A stretch of 64,000 nt of DNA from positions 310,001 to 374,000 of the forward strand of contig NZ_BJMM01000003.1 of assembly GCF_006539165.1 (NCBI RefSeq). Reading direction: 5' to 3'. The DNA is from Streptomyces cacaoi. GTDB lineage: Bacteria; Actinomycetota; Actinomycetes; Streptomycetales; Streptomycetaceae. The position numbers and the translations under genes were made by a program. Position 1 is the stretch's first letter. The number at the start of each line of letters is the position of its first letter. Positions 53,501 to 61,776 of the stretch are shown here, piece by piece. The notes beneath the pieces are model-generated. The model ran no database searches. It was not told the origin of the DNA and was given only the letters and a program-made list of their open reading frames with translations.

Positions 53501-54440
53501 GGGCGACGAGGCCGTGCCGGTAGAGCGTGCGGTCGCCGTCGTCCCCGCCGTCCAGGGCCCGGGTGTACGCGTCCAGGGCCTCCTCGAATCGGCCCTGCCG
53601 CTCCCGCGCGTACGCCAGCAGGACGAGGCCCTCCGGGCGGTCGCGCACCCGGCCGTGCAGGGAGTCGGCGGCGGCCTGCCAGCGCTCGTTCTCCAACTCC
53701 AGCCGGGCGAGGACGAGTTGGTCATCGTCATGCAGCGGGCCGTGCGCGGCGGCCCACCGCAGGTCGTCGCGGGCGTCCGCGTTCCGTCCCAGCCGTACGC
53801 GGACGAGGCCCCGTTGCGCGCGGGTCCGGCGTTCCCGTTCCGCGTGCCCCTCGCCCTGTCCCGGCGGCGGGCCCGGTGCGACGGTGCCGCGTGTGCGCTC
53901 CAGCGCGGTCGACAGATGCGACTCGGCACGTGCGTAGGCGCCCTCGTGCGCGGCGGCACACCCCGACCAGTACCAGGGCTCCCACGCTTCGGGGCACAGC
54001 TGCCGCGCACGGTCGAACTCCTCGGCAGCCGCAGCCGCGGCACCGGGCGCGCGCTCCTTCAGCCGTACCCGTCCCAGGCCCACCCGGGCCCGGCAGGCGA
54101 CGGGCGCGGGGCCGCCCAGCGCGCGGCCGAACTCCCGCTCCGCTTCCGCCGGTCGACCGCGGGCGAGCGCGGCTTCCCCTTCGTCGACGGCACGGCACGC
54201 CGCGCTCCCGCCTCCCACCGCGCAGCGCTCCACGCCCCCGGCTTCGTCGGCCCCGCCCTCCACCGGGTCGCCCTCCACCGCCCGGACTTCCGTCGCGCGG
54301 GGCTCGGCGGTGCGTGCTGCCGCGGCGCAGGGCTCGGCAGTACGCGTTTCCACCACGCGGGGTTCCGCGGTACGCGCGTCCGCCGCGCGGTCTTCCGTGG
54401 TCCCGGGATGTGCTCGGCCCGGCTCCGTCTCAGGTCCCAA
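50526..54440 (-). CDS. Large TPR-repeat protein with C-terminal Cys module
   Basis: About 1,304 residues. A repetitive acidic start (RTAEPR units) is followed by TPR-like repeats (VGLGRVRLKERAPGAAAAAA, LLAYARERQGRFEEALDAYTRAL, CRYRSGEHVAAERELELL). A long Gly/Pro/Asp disordered linker separates these from a C-terminal module (LRCVPCRVSG, CAAGCGHFARANPGYAGW) closely related to the one in the CHAT-TPR protein, then more TPRs. The start is uncertain: TTG 54440 has GGGGG about 9 bases upstream and lies just after the previous gene; no ATG or well-placed GTG is available. Probable scaffold for the CHAT protease and chaperones. Confidence 0.72.
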   Translation of the reverse strand: MGPETEPGRAHPGTTEDRAADARTAEPRVVETRTAEPCAAAARTAEPRATEVRAVEGDPVEGGADEAGGVERCAVGGGSAACRAVDEGEAALARGRPAEAEREFGRALGGPAPVACRARVGLGRVRLKERAPGAAAAAAEEFDRARQLCPEAWEPWYWSGCAAAHEGAYARAESHLSTALERTRGTVAPGPPPGQGEGHAERERRTRAQRGLVRVRLGRNADARDDLRWAAAHGPLHDDDQLVLARLELENERWQAAADSLHGRVRDRPEGLVLLAYARERQGRFEEALDAYTRALDGGDDGDRTLYRHGLVAHRLGRHRLAHRSWQTLRLRHPDRADLARLAACARYANARALVRRKEFGDAVEELVRCTPWWPPGTLDEAVTELRLYAVWQLAVRGEPGARAHARRHLEDVRARRPRDHRGHSYAARLEFTAGAHARAAQLWSEALRLHPDDGVRFRHALALCRYRSGEHVAAERELELLCAPGRPVGADPPGTAEAALALAALRVRDGRWGEAADTLAPLAPGTPRDELLAECRYRAGRRAAADIAPGPWRAVAHARAGHLTEALNRLDGTDTPGRPERELALLLCKAGLTALRGRTARPRATDTDGPDVPGPDGSGSDGSGPDGPGRDGPSPNSPGAGGPGRDGTAHGGRHDSGTPRWERAATLLTTAYLLFPALESPEGGPEPGPESGPGRAVDGPAGAHHTPNASGSDSAAGSGSALGPYSRSGSGSPGHRPAPTDAGTAVPRGSVVPGPLRAVVLAMSGRREAAAELLADCVRRAPTDPELNHLYAVVLLNALRAGGSGDTDDADGAAAGPAADLGERCAAAWAALLHDDTFWERFRTDAERRYATEIPTTLLGQLREYARDLVTSLLPEPEPEPEPDDGPLAGGAPPRGDTADHARTNPGTDAPTSTSPETHGSPDARTGTGTSAPAHTDTGAGTGAGTGAGPVSAVLRSECGGAEALAAVGGFPVPGGGVLVCGPLRIVELGLEREFGAFVAALDDASAGRRLRQAFSRLGTVQGSPGGVAAPRVDLRCVPCRVSGAGSPVRGTDGREVPDGPLVCAAGCGHFARANPGYAGWPDGARLLAGDALALALDTLLDEGRAALSAAEPDARAAWHSWRRAFVLSRALGRYRETQRAVVELALGSATALRGARRADVAVAVLEAAYAIVGANDRDRLEGRLALALTDRGIASANAVLAGGAQALRAAGPERLEPAVADLGRAVTLNPHLYRAQLSLGRLLHVLAVQRRRAGSARAGVRTLREAVARLDAALGRLPGDAALAGLRDEVRADLDSGWEDGG

Positions 54441-54480
54441 CGCCCATAGCCCCCGATTCGCGGCGAACGCCCGTACGGAG

Positions 54481-55014
54481 TCAGGCCGTTGACGGTCCGG
54501 CGTCGTCCCGGCCCGCGGCCTCGTCGAGCTCCGACCGCCAGCGTCGCCGGGCCCGATCGTAGTGCAACGGGCCGTGCCGGAACCGCGACAATTCCAAGCC
54601 CAGCAACTGTTCGTATGCCGCGCGCGGCAGATCCGCTTCGAGGACGATCCGCAACCCGGTCCGCTCGTCCTGGAGCACCAGCGGACGGCCCTCGTCCGCA
54701 CCGTCCGGCCCGTCGGCGCCCGGCCGTTCGTCGTCCGCACCGCCCCGGCGCACCGTGCGCCCCGCCAGCCGCCGCAGCCCCTCGTAGGCGTCCTTCACCG
54801 CCTCGGTGCCCAGGCCGGTGAGGAACGCGTGCAGAGGCAGTGCGACGAGGACCGCCCACTGGAGCTCGGCAGGGCCCCGGTGCGCCAGTACCCGGCGGTC
54901 GCGCACCTCGTAGCCGCGCCGGACCAGTTCTCCGACCGCGTCCGCGCGCCGTTCCTCGGACACCTCCCGGCTCAGCAGCATCTCGGCGCGCGCCACTGCG
55001 GGACCACCGGCCAT
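54481..55014 (-). CDS. Small protein heading the leftward operon, unknown
   Basis: A 177-residue protein, first gene of the ~20-kb leftward operon. Residues 1-45 are charged and helical (LSREVSEERRADAVGELVRRGYEV). A hydrophobic segment with GTEAVKDAYEGLRRLAGR follows, and an acidic loop (DDERPGADGPDGADEGR) leads to a final alpha/beta part (LRIVLEADLPRAAYEQLLGL). I recognise no named family. Placement suggests an adaptor or effector-associated role, which is inference only. ATG 55014 follows GGAGAAGGG. Confidence 0.7.
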   Translation of the reverse strand: MAGGPAVARAEMLLSREVSEERRADAVGELVRRGYEVRDRRVLAHRGPAELQWAVLVALPLHAFLTGLGTEAVKDAYEGLRRLAGRTVRRGGADDERPGADGPDGADEGRPLVLQDERTGLRIVLEADLPRAAYEQLLGLELSRFRHGPLHYDRARRRWRSELDEAAGRDDAGPSTA

Positions 55015-55302
55015 CGCGGACCACCCTTCTCCCGTACACCTCGTCGCGCCGCCGCACCCTCACGGCCGTCACGGCTGTCGTGGCCATTCAGCGTACGGGG
55101 AACGGGAGTTGGGCGTTGACGTCCCGGCGCAGCCGGGTCGATTGCACGGGAGGAGGCGCCGTGGTCGTCGGTGCTGCCGATGCCGACACCGATGCCGATG
55201 CCGCGGTTCGGGAAGTCCGTTCGACGGGCGACGCGGGTGGAGTGCGGGCGCCGGTACGGGCGCGGGGGCGCGCTGCCCGCGGCCTGGCGTGCACCCGTCC
55301 GG
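55015..55302. other. Divergent promoter region of the leftward operon
   Basis: No credible gene in about 290 bases upstream of the 20-kb operon. It contains repeated GATGCCGA octamers near 55168-55200. A promoter for the leftward operon must lie here but I could not assign one. Confidence 0.45.
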
Positions 55303-55335
55303 CTTGCCCCTGACGCCGGTGTCAGGTTTTAGCGT
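55303..55335 (+). promoter_or_regulatory. Second MerR-type promoter
   Basis: -35 TTGCCC (55304-55309), 20-base spacer, -10 TAGCGT (55330-55335), with the near-palindrome CCTGAC-GCCGGT-GTCAGG in the spacer. It matches 28 of 33 positions of the SDR promoter at 3568-3600. No MerR gene is adjacent. Confidence 0.7.
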
Positions 55336-55340
55336 GTCCG

Positions 55341-55439
55341 GTGTCGGCGCTCGGGGCGTTCCCGAGCCCACCGATCCCACGAGCGGCCTGGCCGGACCCG
55401 GCTCGTACCGGACGACAAGTGCGAGAGAAGGCGACATGA
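55341..55439 (+). CDS. Possible leaderless 32-residue leader peptide
   Basis: GTG 55341 lies 5 bases after the -10 box and opens a 32-codon frame ending at TGA 55437-55439, overlapping the ATG of the serine hydrolase (ATGA). If translated it could couple the hydrolase to a leaderless transcript. The peptide is Pro/Ala-rich with no recognisable family; it could easily be chance. Confidence 0.2.
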   Translation: MSALGAFPSPPIPRAAWPDPARTGRQVREKAT

Positions 55440-56575
55440 CGGAGACAGACGGAGTGTGCAGCGACCGCTTCAGGGCGGTCGGCGCGGCGTTTCGCGACCA
55501 CCTCGCCTCGGGTGAGGAACTCGGCGCGTCGCTCGCCGTCGATGTCGACGGCGTCCTTGAGGTCGACCTGTGGGGCGGCTTCGCCGACCGGGCGCGGACC
55601 CGGCCCTGGACCCGCGACACCTTGGTGAACATGTGGTCCTCGACCAAGACCGTCACCAGCCTCGCGGCACTGATGCTGGTCGACCGCGGCGCCCTCGACG
55701 TCCACGCTCCGGTGGCGGACTACTGGCCGGAGTTCGCCGCGGGCGGGAAACAGGACATCGAGGTCCGCCATGTGCTGGCCCACACCTCCGGGCTGTCGGG
55801 CTGGGAGCAGCCGTTCGGCATCGAGGACCTGTACGACTGGTCGACGGCCAGCTCCCGGCTCGCCGCCCAGACGCCCTGGTGGAAGCCGGGCACGGCCTCC
55901 GGCTACCACCTCCAGACCCAGGGCCAGCTGATCGGAGAACTCGTCCGGCGCGTCACCGGAGGCTCCCTCAGACAGTTCGTCGACGAGGAGATGGCCCGTC
56001 CGCTCGGCGTCGACCTGCACATCGGCGCGCGGGAGGCGGACTGGCCGCGGACAGCCGAGCTGGCTCCGCCGCCCTCGGGGCTCGACCTCACCGCTCTCGA
56101 CCCCGACGGACCCGCGTACAAGGCGCTGCTCGGCTCGCCCGGCACCGTCGAAGCGGCCGGTACCCCCGCCTGGCGCCGCGCCGAACTCGGTGCCGTCAAC
56201 GGGCACTCCAACGCCCGCTCGATGGCCCGGGCACTGTCGGTGATCTCCCGGGGCGGCGAGATGGACGGGCGCCGGCTGCTGTCGCCCGCCACCGTCGATC
56301 TCGTCTTCCGGGAACAGGCCCGCGGTACCGATCTGTCCCTCGGCATCCCCCTGCGCTGGGGGATCGGCTATGCCCTCCCGCACCCGGGCACCCTGCCCTA
56401 CATCCCCGAGGACCGCGTCTGTTTCTGGGGCGGCTGGGGCGGGTCACTGGTCGTGATGGACGTGAGCCGACGCCTCACCATCGCCTACATGATGAACCGG
56501 ATGGCTCCCGGAGTGCTCGGCTCCGACCGTGCCGAGACCTACGTACGCGCCGTCTACGAAGCGCTCACCCCATGA
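55436..56575 (+). CDS. Beta-lactamase-family serine hydrolase (esterase/class C type)
   Basis: A 379-residue enzyme of the penicillin-binding/beta-lactamase fold. SxxK is SSTK (LVNMWSSTKTVT). The tyrosine motif is GYHLQTQG (YxxL rather than YxN), and the third motif is GWGGS. These variants favour an esterase or amidase over a true beta-lactamase. No signal peptide, so it is probably cytosolic. ATG 55436 has AGAAGG upstream. Expression is likely driven by the MerR-type promoter 100 bases upstream. Confidence 0.88.
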   Translation: MTETDGVCSDRFRAVGAAFRDHLASGEELGASLAVDVDGVLEVDLWGGFADRARTRPWTRDTLVNMWSSTKTVTSLAALMLVDRGALDVHAPVADYWPEFAAGGKQDIEVRHVLAHTSGLSGWEQPFGIEDLYDWSTASSRLAAQTPWWKPGTASGYHLQTQGQLIGELVRRVTGGSLRQFVDEEMARPLGVDLHIGAREADWPRTAELAPPPSGLDLTALDPDGPAYKALLGSPGTVEAAGTPAWRRAELGAVNGHSNARSMARALSVISRGGEMDGRRLLSPATVDLVFREQARGTDLSLGIPLRWGIGYALPHPGTLPYIPEDRVCFWGGWGGSLVVMDVSRRLTIAYMMNRMAPGVLGSDRAETYVRAVYEALTP

Positions 56576-56595
56576 CGGCGGTGTGCGGGGCCGTC
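56574..56595 (+). terminator. Hairpin at the serine hydrolase end
   Basis: GACGGC-N10-GCCGTC starting within the stop codon. Plausible terminator; no U tract. Confidence 0.4.
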
Positions 56596-56826
56596 GGTCC
56601 CGGCCCCCGTTCAGGCGGCGGATGTGCGGTGGATTCGGGGTGAGCGCGGTGCACGCAAGGTGAGCGCCCGCTCGGGCTCCTGACCGGTCATCCGGTTCCG
56701 GTGGGGCGCCCCGGCCGCGACATTCCGTGCGGTGGATCAGCCGTCCCGGGCCCGTGCGCATTGCTTCACTGAGCCTCCGAGCAACGGCTACGACGACCCG
56801 GGCACGCCGGGAGCGGGAGGCGCGAC

Positions 56827-57688
56827 GTGGATCTCGACACGGTGCTGGAGGTGTGCGATCCGCGTGCCCGGCCCCCCCTGGCGTCCCGGCGACGCCTGGC
56901 TCGGCGGCGGAACCTCCCTGTTCTCCGAACCGCAGCCGCACGTACGCCGGTTGCTCGATCTGAGCCGGATGGGCTGGGAGCCGCTGCGCGAACTGCCGGA
57001 CGGCTCGCTGGAGATCGCGGCGACCTGCACCGTCGCACAGCTGTCCCGCTACGCGCGGCACAGCCCGGCCCCGGCGGCCCCGCTGTTCGAGCAGTGCTGC
57101 CGGGCCTTCCTGGCGTCCTTCAAGGTCTGGAACATGGCGACCGTCGGCGGCAATCTGTGCAACGGCCTGCCCGCCGGCCCGATGATCTCTCTCACCGCGG
57201 CCCTCGACGGCGTCTGCCTCCTCCGCGCGCAGGACGGAACCCGGCGCCGTGTGCCCGCGGCCGGCTTCGTCACCGGGGCGGGCCGCACGGTGCTGGAGGA
57301 GGGGGAGCTGCTGCGCTCCGTCACCCTGCCCGCGCGTGCCCTCGCCGCCCGCACCGCCTTCCGGCAGGCGTCGCTGTACGGGCTGGGCCGCTCCGCGTCG
57401 CTGGTCATCGGGGTGCTCGACCCGTGGGACGCCTCGCTGCGGGTCACGGTCACCGCGGCGACGGTACGCCCGTACCGGTTCCGGTTCCCGCAGCCGCCCT
57501 CGGCCGCTGAGCTGCGCCGGGCCGTCGGCTCAGCGATGGGGGAGCGGGACTGGTTCGACGACATCCACGGCCTCCCCGCCTGGCGGCGGCACATGGCGCT
57601 GCGGCAGGCGGAGGAGGTGTGCCGGGAGCTGACCGGCGGCGGCAGCGGGCGCGGAGCCGGCAGCGCCGGGAGGGGCGGCACCCGATGA
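56827..57688 (+). CDS. Xanthine dehydrogenase FAD-binding subunit, frameshifted
   Basis: About 286 residues if the frame is restored. This subunit passes electrons from the molybdenum/iron-sulfur part to NAD+. GTG 56827 has GGAGG 6 bases upstream and gives the expected MDLDTVLEVCDPRARPP start. After the C7 run at 56872-56878 the FAD-domain sequence (WRPGDAWLGGGTSLFSEPQ, ATVGGNLCNGLPAGP) is in the +1 frame. With C6 the join reads ARPPWRPGDAWL, as in relatives. So the gene carries a one-base insertion, either real or a homopolymer sequencing error. Its stop overlaps the next ATG. Confidence 0.85.
56872..56878 (+). other. C7 homopolymer causing the frameshift
   Basis: Seven consecutive C where six would keep the FAD-subunit reading frame. 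Confidence 0.8.
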
Positions 57689-60600
57689 GCTACCGGATCG
57701 ACGTCAACGGCCGCCGGTGCACGGCGGAACCGCGCCCCGGCCAGTGTCTGCGCACCTATCTGCGCGAGCGCGGCTGGTTCGGCGTGAAGAAGGGCTGCGA
57801 CGCCGGGGACTGCGGCGCGTGCACGGTGCACGTGGACGGTGAGCCGGTGCACAGCTGTCTGTACCCGGCCGTCCGGGCGCGGGGGCGCAGCGTCACCACG
57901 GTGGAGGGGCTGGCCGGCGCCGACGGTGGGCTGCACCCCGTGCAGCAGCGCTTCCTGGACGCGCAGGGCTTCCAGTGCGGCTTCTGCACGGCCGGATTCC
58001 TGATGACCGCGGCCGCACTCGACGAGGACCAACTGGCCGACCTTCCCCGGGCGTTGAAGGGCAACCTGTGCCGCTGCACCGGCTACCGGGCCGTCGAGGA
58101 CGCGGTACGCGGCGTCCGGCACACCGGGACGCCCGCCGAAGGCGCCGCCGTCGGCCGCAGCCTGCCCGCCCCCGCGGGGCCCCGGGTGGTCACCGGCACC
58201 GCCCGCTACACCTTCGACGTCGACGTACCGGGACTGCTGCACATGAAGCTGCTGCGCTCCCCGCACGCACACGCCCGCATCACCGGTATCGACACCTCGG
58301 CAGCGCTGCGGGTGCCCGGGGTCGTCGCGGTCTTCACCCACCGCGACCGCGATGTGCCCGGGAAGCCCTACTCGACCGCGTGCCACGAACACCCCGAGGA
58401 GGACCCCGACGACACGCGCCTGCTGGACGACGTCGTGCGCCATGTGGGCCAGCGGGTCGCGGCGGTCGTCGCCGAGTCGGAGGGGGCGGCGGAGGAGGGC
58501 TGCCGCCGGATCGAGGTCGGCTACGAGGTGCTGCCGTGCGTCCTGGACCCCGAGGAGGCACTGCGGCCGGGCGCTCCGGTGGTCCATGCCAAGGATGCCG
58601 CACGCTCCGGCATCGCCCGGCCGGAGCGGAACATCGCCGCCGAGGTGCACGGCGAATGCGGCGATGTCGCCGCGGGGTTCGCCGAGGCCGACATCGTGTA
58701 CGAGGAGACGTTCCGTACCCAGCGGGTGCAGCACGCCGCCCTGGAGACGCACGGCGCCGTCGGCTGGCTGGAGAGGACCGGGGAAGGGGAGGTGGGTGTT
58801 GCGGGCGCCGCCGGCGCCGTCGACGGGACCGGTACGGCCGAGCGGACCGGTGTCGGTCGCGGCAGTACGCCCGGTACGGCCGGTGGGGCCGCGGCGGACG
58901 GGGGCGTGGGCGTGGGCGCGAGCCGGGGCGGTACCGAGCGGCTCACGGTGCGCTCCAGCACCCAGGCCCCGTTCCTCACCCGGCGCGCCCTGTGCACACT
59001 GTTCGGACTGCCGCCGGAGCGGGTGCGCGTCGTCGCCGGACGCGTCGGCGGCGGCTTCGGCGGCAAGCAGGAGATGCTCGTCGAGGACATCGTGGCCCTG
59101 GCCGTGCTGCGCCTCCGGCGTCCGGTGAAGCTGGAGTACACCCGCGCCGAGGAGTTCCACGGCGCCACCACCCGCCATCCGTTCACCGTCACCGTCAAGG
59201 CCGGCGCCCGGCGGGACGGCACCCTGACCGCGCTCCGGTTGCACGCGGTCTCCGACACCGGCGCCTACGGCAACCACGCGGCAGGCGTGCTCCACCACGC
59301 CTGCGGGGAGTCGCTCTCCGTCTACCGCTGCCCGAACAAGAAGGCCGACGGCTACGCCGTCTACACCCACACCGTGCCCTCCGGCGCCTTCCGCGGATAC
59401 GGGCTGGGCCAGGCGGTCTTCGCCGTGGAGTCCGTCCTGGACGAACTGGCCGTGCGGCTGGGCACGGACCCGCTCGTGCTGCGGGAGAAGAACATCGTCC
59501 GCGCCGGTGAGGCCCTGGACGCCGCGACCGGCGGGGAGGATCTGCACATCGGCAGCTACGGTCTGGACCGCTGTCTGGACCTCGTCCGGGCGGCGCAGGC
59601 CGAACCGCCCGCCGAGGACGTCCCCGAAGGCTGGCTGACCGGTGCCGGTGCCGCGCTGTCGATGATGGCCACGAGCCCGCCCGGCGGCCATCTCGCCGAT
59701 GTACGGGTGTCGCTGCTGCCGGACGGCAGCTTCGATCTGGCCGTCGGCACGGCCGAGTTCGGCAACGGCACCACCACCGTCCATCAGCAGATCGCCGCCG
59801 GGGAGCTGGGCACCACGGCCGAGCGGATCCACGTCCGCCGGTCCGACACCGACCTCGTCCCGCACGACACCGGGGCCTTCGGCGCCACCGGGACCGTCGT
59901 GGCGGGCAAGGCGACACTCCGCGCCTCCCGAGCCCTGGCCCGCACGCTGCTGGAGCACGCGGCCGCGTACCTCGGCGTCGAGGCGGACGCCTGCCGGCTC
60001 GTCGACGCGGCGGTCGAGGCCGTCGCAGCGGCCGGGACAGCCGAGACGGACCCGGCGGCCGGGACGGTCGGGGCCGCCGGAGCGGACGCGGTGGAAGGGA
60101 GGGAAAGGGGAGGAGGGAGAGGAGGGAGAGCGGAAGCGGGCGGGGCCGAGGGGGAGCCGGAGCCGGGGAGGCGCCGGGTGCCGCTCGCGGAGCTGTATGC
60201 GCAGGCGCGGTCCGAGGGCGGGCAGCTCGTCGCGGAGGGCCACTTCGGCGGTACGCCGCGCTCGGTGGCCTTCGACGTCCAGTGGTTCCGCGTCGCCGTC
60301 GACCCCGGCACCGGCGAGATCCGCATCCTGCGCAGCGTGCACGCGGCCGACGCGGGCACCGTCGTGAACCCGCTCCAGTGCCGCGGCCAGGTGGAGGGCG
60401 GCGTCGCGCAGGCGCTCGGTGCCGCGCTCTTCGAGCAGGTGCGCCTGGACGAGGCGGGCAGGGTGAGCACCGACTCCTTCCGCCGGTACCGGTTGCCCGC
60501 CTACGGCGACTTTCCGCACACCGAGGTCCACTTCGTGCGCACCGCCGACGCGATCGGCCCGCTCGGTGCCAAGTCGATGAGCGAGAGCCCCTTCAACCCG

Positions 60601-60750
60601 GTCGCCCCGGCCCTGGCCAACGCTGTCCGCGAGGCGACCGGCATCCGCTTCACCCGGCTTCCGCTCACCCGCGACCGGGTGTGGCTGGCGCTGCGCGACG
60701 CAGCGGGCGACGCACCCCCGTCAGCCCCCGACGCCCCGCGGCCCGGCTGA
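57685..60750 (+). CDS. Xanthine dehydrogenase, iron-sulfur and molybdenum subunits fused
   Basis: A 1,021-residue protein. Residues 1-150 hold both 2Fe-2S clusters: Cys38, 43, 46, 58 (KKGCDAGDCGAC) and Cys98, 101, 129, 131 (CGFCTAGF, NLCRCTGY). From about 155 comes the molybdopterin domain (TGTARYTFDVDVPGLLHMKLLRSPHAHA, RVGGGFGGKQE, SGAFRGYGLGQAVF, GAKSMSESPFNPVAPALANA). Two Gly/Ala/Glu low-complexity inserts interrupt it near residues 375-415 and 790-830. It oxidises purines or related heterocycles with the FAD subunit. ATG 57685 overlaps the FAD-subunit stop. No accessory maturation gene is adjacent. Confidence 0.9.
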   Translation: MSYRIDVNGRRCTAEPRPGQCLRTYLRERGWFGVKKGCDAGDCGACTVHVDGEPVHSCLYPAVRARGRSVTTVEGLAGADGGLHPVQQRFLDAQGFQCGFCTAGFLMTAAALDEDQLADLPRALKGNLCRCTGYRAVEDAVRGVRHTGTPAEGAAVGRSLPAPAGPRVVTGTARYTFDVDVPGLLHMKLLRSPHAHARITGIDTSAALRVPGVVAVFTHRDRDVPGKPYSTACHEHPEEDPDDTRLLDDVVRHVGQRVAAVVAESEGAAEEGCRRIEVGYEVLPCVLDPEEALRPGAPVVHAKDAARSGIARPERNIAAEVHGECGDVAAGFAEADIVYEETFRTQRVQHAALETHGAVGWLERTGEGEVGVAGAAGAVDGTGTAERTGVGRGSTPGTAGGAAADGGVGVGASRGGTERLTVRSSTQAPFLTRRALCTLFGLPPERVRVVAGRVGGGFGGKQEMLVEDIVALAVLRLRRPVKLEYTRAEEFHGATTRHPFTVTVKAGARRDGTLTALRLHAVSDTGAYGNHAAGVLHHACGESLSVYRCPNKKADGYAVYTHTVPSGAFRGYGLGQAVFAVESVLDELAVRLGTDPLVLREKNIVRAGEALDAATGGEDLHIGSYGLDRCLDLVRAAQAEPPAEDVPEGWLTGAGAALSMMATSPPGGHLADVRVSLLPDGSFDLAVGTAEFGNGTTTVHQQIAAGELGTTAERIHVRRSDTDLVPHDTGAFGATGTVVAGKATLRASRALARTLLEHAAAYLGVEADACRLVDAAVEAVAAAGTAETDPAAGTVGAAGADAVEGRERGGGRGGRAEAGGAEGEPEPGRRRVPLAELYAQARSEGGQLVAEGHFGGTPRSVAFDVQWFRVAVDPGTGEIRILRSVHAADAGTVVNPLQCRGQVEGGVAQALGAALFEQVRLDEAGRVSTDSFRRYRLPAYGDFPHTEVHFVRTADAIGPLGAKSMSESPFNPVAPALANAVREATGIRFTRLPLTRDRVWLALRDAAGDAPPSAPDAPRPG

Positions 60751-60762
60751 GCGAGGCCGGGC
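60741..60762. terminator. Hairpin over the xanthine dehydrogenase stop
   Basis: Perfect GCCCGGC-N8-GCCGGGC around the TGA at 60748. It lies between convergent genes and may end transcription. Confidence 0.5.
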
Positions 60763-60858
60763 GCGGCGGGCCGTCGACGCTCGCCACGGAGAGTGCCCGC
60801 AGCGGCTGGCAGCCGGGGAGCGGGCCGGCACCTGACGGGGCGCGAACGGCCCGCGCGG

Positions 60859-61776
60859 TCAGGGCGCGTCCCCGTCCTCGTCCCGTGCCGCGGCCGCCTG
60901 CTCGACGGCGGCGACACAGGCACGCACCGGAGGGTTCTCGTGGCCGGCCGGCCAGGCCGCCTTGATCTCCCGGCGCAGCCCCGGCCGCAGCCGCACGAAG
61001 CGCACCCCGGGCGGGGCGGGCGTGCGGGACATCGTGGGCACCAGCGCGGCGGCCAGGTTCCGTTCGACCATCGCGAGCTGGGTGAGGTGCTCGGTCAGCG
61101 CGAAGCGCACATCCGGTTCGAGGCCGCGTGCGCGCAGCGCCTGGACCAGCGCCTCGTACGGCTCGGTGCCCGGCGGGCAGCTGGCCCACGGGGTGTCGCG
61201 CAGATCGGCGAGGTCGATCTCCGGGCGGTCCGCGAGGGGATGACGGCCGGAGAGCGCCACCCACACCTCCTCCCGGACGAGGGTGCGCAGCGCCGGCCCC
61301 GCGGGCAGGAACACCGGCCGGTTGGTCCAGCTCTCGATGAGCAGCAGATCCAGCTCCCCGCTCAGCAGCCGCGGCAGCAGATCCACGGCCTCCCCGTCCG
61401 TCACGGTCGGCCGCAGCCGGGGATGCGCGGCGGTCAGCGCGTCGAGTGCGCCGGGCAGCAGGGTACGGACGGCGCTGCCCACCCCGCCCAGGCGCAGTGG
61501 GCCGAGGACCTCGTCGGCGAGGTCGGCGAGATCGGCCTCCGCCGCCGACAGCTGGTCCAGGAGACGGTCCGCGTGCCCGGCGAGCACACGCCCGGCGTGG
61601 GTGATCCGGATGCTGCGGCCGTGCGGTTCGAGCAGCCGGCGGCCTGCCTCGCGCTCCAGCTTGGCGAGCTTCTGCGACAGCCCGGAGGGGGTGATGTGCA
61701 GGGCTTCAGCGGCGCGGGCGATGGAGCCGTGGGCCGCGACGGCGGACAGGGCACGCAGCCGGTCGATGCTGAACAC
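60859..61776 (-). CDS. LysR-family transcriptional regulator
   Basis: A 305-residue LysR protein. The wHTH at 1-60 reads RLRALSAVAAHGSIARAAEALHIT, PSGLSQKLAKLERE; the effector domain spans 90-295. It is divergent from the EamA exporter with a 74-base gap, the common arrangement in which LysR controls a metabolite exporter. GTG 61776 may be close to the transcription start. Confidence 0.93.
   Translation of the reverse strand: MFSIDRLRALSAVAAHGSIARAAEALHITPSGLSQKLAKLEREAGRRLLEPHGRSIRITHAGRVLAGHADRLLDQLSAAEADLADLADEVLGPLRLGGVGSAVRTLLPGALDALTAAHPRLRPTVTDGEAVDLLPRLLSGELDLLLIESWTNRPVFLPAGPALRTLVREEVWVALSGRHPLADRPEIDLADLRDTPWASCPPGTEPYEALVQALRARGLEPDVRFALTEHLTQLAMVERNLAAALVPTMSRTPAPPGVRFVRLRPGLRREIKAAWPAGHENPPVRACVAAVEQAAAARDEDGDAP

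Noticed and set aside
50703..54449. A 1,248-codon open frame on the plus strand
   Set aside because: Antisense shadow of the TPR gene; Arg/Gly/Pro-rich with no recognisable domain.
29441..55014. Prophage or integrated mobile element
   Set aside because: No integrase, transposase, tRNA flank or att-like repeats were found; base composition and codon use match the flanks.
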